Shown here in pieces: positions 36,801-49,200 of a DNA stretch of 64,000 nucleotides (positions are counted from its first letter, which is position 1; every line of letters begins with the position of its first letter). A program made the translations under genes and the position numbers. The stretch is taken from positions 17,027,407 through 17,091,406 of the forward strand of contig OX457033.1 in NCBI GenBank assembly GCA_949752745.1, written 5' to 3'. Source of the DNA: Protula sp. h YS-2021 (lineage: Eukaryota; Annelida; Polychaeta; Sabellida; Serpulidae). The notes under the pieces are model-generated. The model saw only the letters and a program-made list of their open reading frames with translations. It made no database searches and was not told where the DNA came from.

Positions 36801-38440
36801 GTGACCTCATGCTGCCGGAAATCACTTTCCATCCATGTAGCTATGGTGCAATACGATTTAAAATTTCAAACAATATACCGACAAGGCTGCCTAGGCTTGG
36901 CGGCCTGTCCGCGCTGACGTCATCGGCCGAAGCACTGGGCTTCATTCGCGTGGCGGCATCCGTACTGATGCTGTGGTCGGCCTTCACCGGCCCTGTTTTC
37001 CCAGAAAACGGCTTCCTGTGATCAGAGCACAAATTTTACAACTATACCTTCTTTATTTTGTCATATTTCAAAATAGGCAATAAAGTATAACATATAATAA
37101 TTTATAATATATATATGTTACAGGCAAACTGTCAAATCAGGCAGATTATAATCTGCCTGAAAATTTCAGGCAGATTGTAAAATTCCTGGTTCGACCAGGC
37201 ACATTGTAATCTGCCTAAAATTTTTAGGCAGATTGTAATCTGCCTGATTTTGGAGCCTGATCCATCGTTTGTAATCATGATCCATCCCATTCATAACCGG
37301 CTGTTTCATGCGATTTGGTTGTTACCTATTTAAATATGTGATCGTAAGAATAAAAGGCAATTGATGTGATCAATTGCAATTATATAGAGCAAAACATTCG
37401 GTTATGATCATGCATAACACTGGATTTTTAGTATCTACTCACGCGTTTTATGGGATTTGGTTGTCATTTATTCTGATATCTGATCGTAGGGATAAAAAGC
37501 GATTGATGTGTCTAATTGCAATTAAAAACACGTGAGTGGTCGGTTTGCTCGTTCGTTTCATGTGATTTGTTTACCACTTGCTTTCTTTTATGCCTTGAGT
37601 TATTACACCTGCATAATGCTATTGATATGTTTTAATGCAATTCTAATTACAATGTCTTGATTAATTTAATGCGCGACTTTTTTGCTGATTGCTTTGTTTT
37701 ATGTCTTGATTGAGCACATTTTTACAATAGCATTGATGTGATTGAATGCAATTGGAAATTGCAATTTCTTGATAAAAAAATGCAATGATATAAATCTCAA
37801 TCCAGCCCCCCCCCCCCCCCCCTACACCTATATAATGTATTATATTTTGAGATCAACATGCCAGTGTAGCTTCCTAATTCTTACTCCTCCGGTATTTGAT
37901 GGGGTTTTTGTGCACAGTATAAATAGGGCGTGAAAAATTGATACCTGATAAATATATTTACAGTGTTACATAGTTATTTTTTAGCTAGTACAATAAATAA
38001 AAAAATATTTGCGTTTAATTGCAATCTCAAAAACCCCATAGATCGATACAATTGCATTTAAATACATTGCTGCAGCTGTGATGAAGACATGCGATAAAAG
38101 TAACAATAGAAAATGCACGGCAATCAAATCGCATGAAACGCGCGAGCGGACCCATTGTTCACGCCCACTGAATTGCAGTTGACCATATCAATCGCCTTTT
38201 ATTCCTAAGATCACATATTTGAATAGACAACAACCAAATCGCATGGGGGATCATGATTACAAACGTTCCTTTCATTTCAGGCAAATTGTCAAATTTTCAG
38301 GCTCTAAAATCAGGCAGATTACAATCTGCCTAAAAATTTTAGGCAGATTACAATGTGCCTGGTTGAACCAGGAATTTTACAATCTGCCTGATATTTTCAG
38401 GCAGATTATAATCTGCCTGATTTGACAGTTTGCCTGTAAC

Positions 38441-38526
<86 letters not shown>

Positions 38527-40207
38527 AGATAGATAGAGATAGATAGATAGACTACCAATAGTTCGAATGTCAGTTAAATCAATAATGCTTTATTTTTCTT
38601 ACTTCAATTTATTCGAAGGTTTAGGACCGATCCGAAGTATTTTTTTTTTCAGGGAGCGAATAAGTTCGTGAGGGTGGCTCCTACTGCATTCCAGATTGTG
38701 TGGAATCGCTCCTGGGGTCGCGGATTTGGCATGGGGCTCTCGAGCAGGCTGTTCGTGAGGCTTTTTGTTTAAGACTTTCCGGCACGCCCCAAGATTTCGG
38801 ACTTGCTTTGGGGCAGTGAGTTGGGGGGGGGGGGGGGTAGGGAGTTGCACTTGGTGGATTTTTGCTTGAGGTTTTTTCTGTGGTGCCCGTGTGAGGGTGG
38901 GGGTAGGGGGTGAGGGGACTGTACCTACAGACTTGTGATTGAGGTTCACACTGTGTGAGGGTGGCAGGGAACCTGACGGTGGGGGTGGGGGTGGGGGGTG
39001 AGGGGGCTGTACCTGGCAGACTTCTGCTTGAGGTTTTCCTGCACACTGTGCTCCAGGTCGTCCAGACGCATGTTGATCTTGTACAGCTCCCCGTCCACTT
39101 CTTTCGTCTCGTCAAACGCTGGCTCGTTCGCGCCTTCTCCAAGCAGTCCTGAAATGTACCCCAAATCACGCCTTTGTGCAGCTATCGCAACAAAACCAAC
39201 TTCAAATCTTGATTTACTAATGCAATTATCGTCACAGATCATTGACATTGCAACCCGTCTTGCCCTGTGAACCTGATTTGTTCCAGAATCGAAAAGCCAG
39301 GAGAGATGGGGGCAAGGGGAGGGGGGGGGGGGAGAGTTGACACGTGACTCACCCTGCCTGCGCCTGTAGTCATACTCCTCCCGGGCATTGCGGTAATCCT
39401 GCGTCAGATTCCCGTAATTATGTTTAATGTTCTCCAGCGCTTTGCTTTGGTCCTCCGGAGGGATGGTGGGGGGGGGGGGGAGGGGGCGGGAGTTGACACG
39501 TGACTCACCCTGCCTGCGCCTGTAGTCATACTCCTCCCGGGCATTGCGGTAATCCTGCGTCAGATTCTCGTAATTATGTTTGATGTTCTCCAGCGCTTTG
39601 CTTTGGTCCTCCAGTGTTAGCTGCTTCTCATCCAGCAGGATTTGAAACGCATTTGTCTGGAAAATAAATAAAATATATAAATGTCACGAAAAAGTTTAAG
39701 AATTTTATTTTGCATTCATGTATTGTCTATACCATCGTTCAATAAAGGCAATACATTGATTTATCAACATCATATCATTTTCTTTGGTTACGATATAACA
39801 CGATTGTAATGACGTATCTAAGAGGCGCACCTGTTCCTCGATGGCTTTGGCCTTGACCAGCAGCGACAATTTGACGCCGTCACCCTGCAGCGACTCCAGG
39901 TCGTCCGTGGACATGGCTGTGTGCACGTCACTCTGCTGGGCAGAGCCTGGCACATGCTCGGGGTAGGCGGCGCCCGAAGTGCCCTGGCCCGCGGGCTGTG
40001 AGGTCTGAGAGTTCTCCGAGTTCACTCCCACGGAACTGGAATGGCTTGATCGGGAAGGAGGTCGCACCCCCGCTGCATCGAGACGCCAAACGTACATCTT
40101 ATTTATTTATTTATTTATTTTTTTTTACAATTCTTGAATTTGTCCGTTATTTAAATGCGGGGAAAATGACATTTTACACATATGCCTAATGTAATAGATC
40201 CTCACCA

Positions 40208-40262
<55 letters not shown>

Positions 40263-43200
40263 GAATCACGTGGATCTGAAGCATTTAAACGAGGACACTG
40301 CCCCGACATCCAAATGTGTGTCTAATTTTAGAATGGCACTTACACTGCTGCAGACTGCCGACGATGGCTTGGTGCGCCATTTGGGTGGGCGTCATCCTGC
40401 CCTGTGTGCCCTGCCCCATGACGCCCAGCGGGAACGTCTTGCCACCCTGGCTGCTGCTGTTCATGCTGCCCGGCACGGCCGTGCCCGGGGGAGCACCCTC
40501 CACGTACAGCTTCACCTGTCACACGTTAACGCATGTGTCAACTCCAACTCCCATCCCACTAAGTTGAATAACTTCACGGCCTAATATACGGACCGGTAAT
40601 CTAGATAACTTATTTTGTAACCTGCACCACTTTTCCAAAAAACCAACGAACCGATTATCGCGAGATTTGTATGTAAGACCGTGAGGCGTAGGTCGTCCAT
40701 GCATCCCCCCCCCTCCCGTGTAAATCCCTCGCCTTACCTTAGCGCCGAGGCGTAGGTCGTCAATGACATTGTCCGCCCCCACACCACACCCCCCGTGTAA
40801 ATCCCTCCTGCCTTATCTTAGCGCCGAGGCGTAGGTCGTCAATGACACCCCCCCCCCCCCCCCGTGTAAATCCCTCCTGTCTTACTTTAGCGCCGAGGCG
40901 TAGGTCGTCTATGACATTCTCTGCCTCCGCGTATTTCTTGAGCAGATTCTGGTACTCCTTCTGCAGCTGGTTGAGCGTCTCCTCATTCTGCTTGCGGCTG
41001 TTCACCTCCTCGATGTAGCGCGTTTTCAGCTCGCGCCGGGACGCGGTCGAGCTCTGGCTCAGGTCCTCCCCGCCGCTCTCCTCTGCCGACGTGCGCAGCT
41101 CCGGACTCGCATCTTTGCCTGCAAACGCTCCCACACTTACACCACAACACCAGCCTGTCTGTTACTCACTAACACATTCTGCAAATGTGATATTTCTCCG
41201 TTCTATTGGTTTTAATCTCTGCGTCTGCCAAGACACACCCCACTTTACGTGGCAGTTAATAGTGACGAAACGCCTGACGAAACACGCAGTTGGGTTCTAA
41301 AAGTCATCACGAAACACTTGGCTAATTCTACAAATTTTTAAGTCTGTTGGACTGAGAGAAGATTGTGTTTACCCGGTGAACGATCGCGATGTGTTCTATT
41401 GGGTGTGTTGGATTTTGGGCGGGGCGAGTGTGACGTCAGACTTGGGACAAGGTCTTGCTCTTCTTCTACGAATTCCGCACGTTTCGGTGACGTCAGTCTC
41501 TTGTGTACTTCGTCATCATCCATGAGAAGCCACTTCGCAGCTCTCCCGAGTTCACTCTCCCCCTACAGAGCGAAGCCAAAGTTAATGCGTCGAATTGCTG
41601 GACACTGCTGCACGAGTGATCAACTTATTTCAATATTTACAAAGTATTTCAAAGATACGCCATAATTCAATAGAATTAAAAGTTTCTTTATCTTGCGCAT
41701 CACATCTTGCCACAACACGTACCGTTCGCATTAAAAAGTTCTACCTACGAGAGAGAGAGACGTTTATTTGTCTCAATGGTTTGATAATGTAAAGCTGACA
41801 CTTCTCATGAGCCCACTTCCTTGAAATAAATGGCGGCACCGCGTACCTGTGACAACTGGTTGCTGATGGCCGTTTCGTTGGTGCGACTAGCATCAGACCT
41901 GGCGCTGGCAAGGGCCTCGCTCACGGGCCGGGGTGACTTGCCATCGCCGTTGCCGCTCGAGGGCGATATTCCCTGGCGGCGCTTCTGTGGGGTCAAGGGC
42001 AAAGCTCTGCGTGGACCCCTGCTACTTCCGGGTGCTGGACCTGGAATACCTGAAACCATCAACATGATCCTGTAGAAACATTCTTTTAATTCACCTGGTT
42101 TTCTTTCAATTTATAATTCATTGCCCCAACCATCTGTATAACCATTTTTCCCGCGCACGACTGCTGAGCGAGCGACTTTTAGACACCACATTTCATATTC
42201 TATCATCTGTAAACGTGTATCTTAACATACGGATGGCGTTTCGCTTTCAGACATAACGACTTGGATGGACTAGATTGTGTCAATGCGCCACCTATGGACT
42301 GATTGTATCAATGCGCCACCTGATTACCTGTCTGACTGGGTCCCAGGGGCTTGCGATCGGGACTCCCGGGCCGGCTACCCGCGCCTCGGCTGGACGGCCT
42401 ACTTCCGGGACCGCGGCTGGCCGAGCGGCTGGTCGGCCTGCTGCCCGTGCCGCGACTTCCGGGCCGTGACCTTGACGGTGACCCGGATCGAAGTATCGGT
42501 ATTCGGCTACGACTCGGCGTCTCTGAACGCGGTGCTGAGAGTTCTGCAAGAGTGCAAGAAACATTTCACTAGACACTGCCGCGTGTACTTCTGTACACAG
42601 CCTGAAAGGGCACGTCATTACATTAATTTAGTGATGTCTGCATGGCCAATCATGTCACATCTCAGCAGTCACGTGTACATAACGTGTCACTGTCTCGCCC
42701 TAATCACCAACAGTAAACCATGCAAACCATTTTTATTACCCTTTTACAAATTAATTCGTAGATATTCACTACAGAATGAGGAAACTGCCTGACGGGCAAG
42801 ACAAAGGAGGTTAGCGAGAACATAATGCCAGTATAAAATAATTCACTTCACTGTCAAAGAAAACAGACAAAACTATACTTGTCAAAAAAATGACCAAACT
42901 GCACCTTTTCATAGATGTAAATCACTTTGCAAAAACTTAATAAAAAAAGCAGTATCGTCTCTGTAAGAAGACGCTTTTTTCAAACAATCACTTGAAAATA
43001 AAATACAAATTCACTGTGGAACACGGTAAGACTGTTAATTACTACCTCTCGAAAACTATGAATTACTACCTACTTTCCAGTTAATATACCAGTTATTCTA
43101 AACCAATTATTCTTCTGACCAAAAAAAAAAAAAAAAAAATTCTACCGAATTCGTATTCATGAGATGCCACAACAGAGAAGGAAATAACTGAATTAAAACA

Positions 43201-46200
43201 ACTAAAGAATTGCATTGGTCATAAGTGAAATAACCGACCCCATGCTGGGAAGAAATGGCACAATAGTTCACAAACCTCCCATGCAAAAAGTCATACAGAT
43301 ATGCTTTAGATCATTCCACAGCTTTTCACGCTTCCTGACACGCAAACCGAGTTCAATAACTAAAAGGAAATTAAATCAGTATATGATATTCATAAACAAA
43401 ATGACAGGAGCATGCTACACCAGGCTACACCAGTTCATCGAACAAGTGACAGTGCAGAGCTTTGCGATACGTTGGATTAACTGAAATCCGAGATAAGCGG
43501 GCCCAACAGTGTTAATTCTTCCCTGTATTTGGTCTCGAAAGTTCTCCACTAAACACCTAAAAATGACACCCGAGCCCCCCAACAGGTCTTAAGAAAAATC
43601 TAAGTAAGTCACACGTGACACCTAGATAAACGAAGAATGTTAATTTAAATAAATAAACCAACAAAAATCCATTTCATACAATAAGACTTTCAATTTCAAG
43701 CAAAACCAAAAAACAAAAGGACACACTATTAGTTGCACGCATTACGTCACTTATGACGTGTCACGCCAGAGAAGCGGCGTCACTGTTTACCGTCATGACG
43801 AGGGTGGTGTTGCAGCGACACTAGGTTCTCGTCAGAATAGTTGTACTCGGAGTACAGAGCAGTCACGTCAAAACTGCGCTCAAAGGGCAACGAGTCCCCG
43901 AACGACTGAACTGTATCTAAAACCACACAGCACTGCTTTTTGCATCTGCCCTGCGAAAACCTACACACCTCTGAACTATTGGGTACTAGAGGTGTGTTCC
44001 GGGGCAATTAGTGTTGGGCCGGATAGTGTCGGGTCACGGAACACATCCCTATGAGTACTACCACAAAACAGTACACACACTTTCCTCATATTTTCATATT
44101 TAAATAGATGGTTACTCTAAAGATTTTTTAAGTATAAAGTATTGCTCAGATCTGTAGCAAAGATTTTGTTGTTTTTGCTTTAACTGAGGACAATGACAAG
44201 AGTATAGGTAGATTAGCGGAAAATACGACCTCGAGCTGGACGCATCCGGACAATACATGGCAGCAGGATCAACACGGAGCGATCCAGATCTACACGGAAT
44301 GAGTGTCACGCTTCCCTCCCCCCCCCCCCCCCCTCCCTTATCCTACCGCCTCCGCCTATCGGTTCACCTCGCACACATTGCTGCGTACCTGCAAGGGTGG
44401 GCAGAGCACCGGGCTGGTCTGGTTCCCCCTCCCGCGGCTCGGAGTTGTCTCCAGCCACGTGCGGTTCCAGCATGATCTCATCGACGGAGCCGGAGATCAT
44501 GCTGATGGAGTCCTGCTGGTGGCGTGTATACCTGTCAATCAAAATCACCCATCAAACACCCCCTAAAGCCCAAATCTCAGCGATGCTTTTTTCATAACTG
44601 AATCAAGACATTATATAATATGCAGCTCTACTTGTCTTAAAAGCAGTGTACGCTAAAATTATATCAAAACAAATAGCAATAGAATGAGTCTTGCCGGGCA
44701 AGCTATCACGGGTCCACTAGATAAGTACCACAATGTCTCACCCATTTTGTTCCGTGTCGTACACGCGTGGCGACCTGGGCGACGCCGCGGACCTCTTACT
44801 CTGCTCGCTGGCAGCAGGTCCTGGGTCACGTGACGGAAGCCCCTGGTCACGTGAGCGGCGCATGCGCTGATCGTTCTCCGAGTGATACGCAATCTCATCG
44901 TCATTGGCTGCATCGTCTTCCTCAGTCTCTTTCAAACCTACAACATGGTACGGGTTAGAATTTTTTTAGCCCCGGGATCAATATATTTACCGTCAGAGCA
45001 ACAGAGTAAATTCTCATCTTTTACGGAAAAATACAGGTAGATCTTTGGTCCAAATGAGCTGTTTCTAACCGATTCTTGTCGCTGCTAATCAATACATCCA
45101 TAAATGTTCTTTCCACTATATATCATTCTTAGGGAAGACATATTCATTACCGTTAATTGGTTTCTTATTTTATGGTTAAGTAAACATCGTACAATAACAC
45201 TGTCACAAGTAATGGCGGTAAAGCCTATAGGAAACCTGCCTGAGTGAACTAGATATCGACCGCCACAAACGCATGACAAAACGAAGGAGACGTGACATGT
45301 TAAAAACAATACCTTTTAAATAAGCACCGATCAGATCCAGCTGGTTATCCGCAGCTTCGCTTTCGCTCACGTTATGTTCAATCGCCGCCTCCAGTTGTTC
45401 GAATTCCGCCAATGACTGGCGGTTATTTGAGAACTCTTCTTGCGTGAAAATGCTATCCCCAACGATAGGCGGCCGCTTCCCATCGCTGTCACTTTCTTGG
45501 TCTGAAGAGCCCAGTCTTTTTTTAGTTCTCCTTGGAATATTTCGCGCAACACGAGGCAGTATGTTCGGATCTTGAAATCGCGCGAAATCGGCATTTGCTT
45601 GAAAGTTGTCGTAATTTTCCTCAATATCGCTCACTTCCTCTCCTTCGCTGCTATGCTCTGATTGGTCCAAGTTATCGTCAGCCATGACAGCTTGCGCAAT
45701 CTCCTCCGCTGTCTGCACGTATGGCTGTCGCTCTTCCCGAACTTGATCTTCATCTTCGAACTTATGACCTTGACCCAGGTCATGAAAGACATCGGCGTAA
45801 TTGGAAGACTGTACGTATTTGTCAAAGTCAACACTTTTCTCGTCGCTATGTCCACGGCTACCGGACCTCGCTTTTGTGTTTGATTGGTCGCTAAATAAAT
45901 AGCTCTCATCGTTCAGCTCAGGAAATTCCAAAGCCTGGTCACTGTCGTAGGAATGATGCTCAAAAGAGATGTTTTCCTGAAAGCAAATGAAAGTACTGAA
46001 AATGGAAGTACGACCAAATTTCGGTATACACTACACAGTACAACACTTTTTAAAAGAAATTTATATACCTCCTTTATCTTTTTTTTACTCTAGAAAAATG
46101 TGAAGATGAAGGTTACCCACCTGTTGTGACTCGGAATGTTCCAGCTCGCTGATGTGATACGAAGTGGTACTCTTGCTGTCAATCTGCGAACCAGTTTCCT

Positions 46201-49200
46201 TCGCCGGAGTGCCACTCTTTTCCCGCCCTGGCGTAGGGATATATCCCTGCGGTCCGTAATCCTCCTCGGAGCCGTACTCGGAGCGGAACTGGTTGAGGGT
46301 GGCGCTGGAGGATTTGCCGGTGCCCGGGCCAATGCCGGAATCCGTGTGGAAGGTGCGCAGGCTGTAGTGCGATAGCTGGTCTGCAGGCTCGTCTCGCCAT
46401 ATACCCTCCTCGTCCACAAGGATACCTATACAGCACACCCACACCAAAAGAAGGTTAAAAGCGATCCGTCGTCGCTATGTCTAGCCGTCTCTGACATATC
46501 ATTCATACGTTTTTAAGCGAATAAAAACATTTTAATCAATCGTTGGTATGTTGATGTGTTTAAGTGAAAGTGTCATACATTCACCGAACAAACAAAAAAT
46601 CACCAAACGACCTCAGACATGAAATTTATTCGTCCTTGAACGACCCAAAAGGGAAAAGAACGACTAAATTACTTTAAACAAGACATTAAATTCACATGAA
46701 TTTAATCTCAATTTCCTGCCCATAAATTCATTTTGCACGAACTTGACGCTAAAATTGCAAGATAAATTTGATACAACAATTATAAAGAGATGAACCAAAT
46801 TATCTTATTCATATTCTGGTGATTCTATATGTGAAAAATCTATGTAAGCAATATTTCATTCGGGAAATCAAACGTTTTTTGTTCCGTAAAATGTTGTTCT
46901 GTTTTGAATAAAATTTCCTGTTTCTTATAGCTTCATGAGGTTGTTCCTTTCAGTTTGCAACATTCCATGAATTGTGATCAAGATGCACTTCAAAACGTTT
47001 CTTTGTGATTTTGCAGGCTATGAAGGAGTACCATGAAAACTCCCACAGCATTCATTTCAACCGAAACCACACACACATCTCTCTTTTCTGTGGCATTTTC
47101 CTTCTAACAAAAATTGCCAATCGAATTTGAAATTGGTATAACCCGAACGCACCAGAATATCGTGTATACTTATAATCAAAATCCCAGCAAACAGACAATG
47201 TCATGCTCCTGTTAAAAACGACAGCTCTTTGTTGAGATCTAAAAGGTGTACGAGTTTCGCAGTAATCCCATGATGTTAAGGTTTCCTCCCCTAACTTCCA
47301 CGTCACATCCCGAAACATGACCTCTGGGACAGGATATAGGATGAAATTGATTTCCTGGAACAGCTGAGATTTAAGACGAAAGCTCCAATCCAACGAGAAC
47401 AACGTGATATCTGTAAGCTCAAGTCATTCCTGTGACTCACATAACGTACAAAAAAATCCTGTAATTTTGCACTTGTTGCTTAACAGCATTACAAGCAGGT
47501 CTGAATTTTCATATCTCAGTTACATACAGTACATTTTATACGATTTTAGCCAGACCATTTCCACACAACGCCCATTCTTCGGTACTAAACAACGAAGTAA
47601 GCGGGGGCCGTATTCACATCGCGTCGTTCACCCCAAAGTCTACATTTACCACTTTATATAACCATAGAAGAATTAAGTTTGCACTGTTTTATCACTGTGA
47701 CTACGCCCGGTCACGTGAGCTGTCGCGACGGGAACGTAATCCCGCCCCCTCCCCCCAACAAAACACTAAACCATCAGCCAGATCGTCTTCTTTTCACTCT
47801 GGAATTGCTTTCTTTTCACCCACTTCATGTGGTTGAGACAGAGCACCCTGAGCATGATTACATGCTCTATCGGCGCATTCAGCCTCACAGCACCACGCCA
47901 GCCGGCCAACACAGGAACTTAGCCCATAAAGGACTCGGTGCATTTGGCACCTTTGGCTTGTAGATATCTATATTTCCATGGCATTTGTGCAGAGTTTAAC
48001 ACATTCACTTTTCGAGTTGTAGGCCTAAATGCGGATACGCCGCTGGTTCGCCGTTACGTCACTCTGACGTCGGCAATGTAACTTATACTAGGAGAGAACT
48101 TAAAAAGAGCAACATATGGTGATCCAGCCTAATCACGTCACCGACACAACGCAAAACTGTTTAAACACATTGCAGCATTTTAATGTGCACTGGAAATAAA
48201 TATCATTCACACAAACACAATTGCAAATTGGTCTCATTTTATACAGACCCAGCAATGCATTATGTTTGTTGTCGGCGCTGTGACGCGTGCCTATTTCCTC
48301 CAATGTGAACTTGTTGAGAATCGGAAACTCACTCACGCTAGTTTCTATCTAAGCTTCCTTCGGGATTTTGCACAACTTTTCACCATTTGCAATATCCGTT
48401 CACGAGGTGGGGGAGGGGGGGGGGGGGGTGAAGGGTAATAAAAGAAACATAACTGACTGGTACAAACACTAAATTTTCCGGATTAGTGAAGTCGAGATAT
48501 CTGATACGGAAGGCAGGCTTACTTATCAAGGAATCCAGCCGAGTGAGGCGCTTCTGTAGCTTATCCAGCGCTTGCTGTGCTTGTGTTTTATCCATGACGT
48601 CACGAGGCTGATCCGCTCAGATGGCGTGCGATTTATACGCTTGAAGCATGTGCCGAATGGTGGTGTCATTCACTCACACATGCATGCTGAACACGGTCCT
48701 GTATTCGCAAACGGCGAGCACGACACAGTAACACATGCTCACATCGCCCATAAAAGCGTGGCATATCCACGTATCACCTGGCTTGTTTGAAGTCATGACG
48801 GGTACCGCGCGAGTCAATTTAGTCCATGAACATCACGCGCATGTCAATTATGATAAACGGTCTATTGCTATATTTGTATATCGCTACAACATCACTTTCT
48901 ATCACCTTAACGAGGCAAATGACTGGCAGGCCCGCTGCAGTAATCCAGTCCCATCTTCCGAGGAACAGACATTTCAAAAGGTTAAAGCCATGTTTTGTTC
49001 GAAATTAAAATAATTCTAGCGAAAGTCACTGCCCTCAAACTTTCACAGAAGGCCTGCTGATGTGTTTGATCCTAAGAGATATACATATATATATTGTGTT
49101 CCAGCTCCGGTCCGTGGATTACAACAGGCTTTGTTCTTTCCCAACAAAAACGATGCCATCCAAAAACGATGAGTCTATTTACTCAGGCCTGTTGTCACCT

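Noticed and set aside
42277..42792. 171-codon plus-strand ORF, and the Ala/Arg-rich minus-strand ORF over the same place
   Set aside because: Wrong strand or wrong frame over exon 7; the chosen frame is the only one fitting both neighbours' phases.
43990..44050. Inverted GTGTTCCG / CGGAACAC pair
   Set aside because: Only about eight paired bases with a loose loop and no element features.
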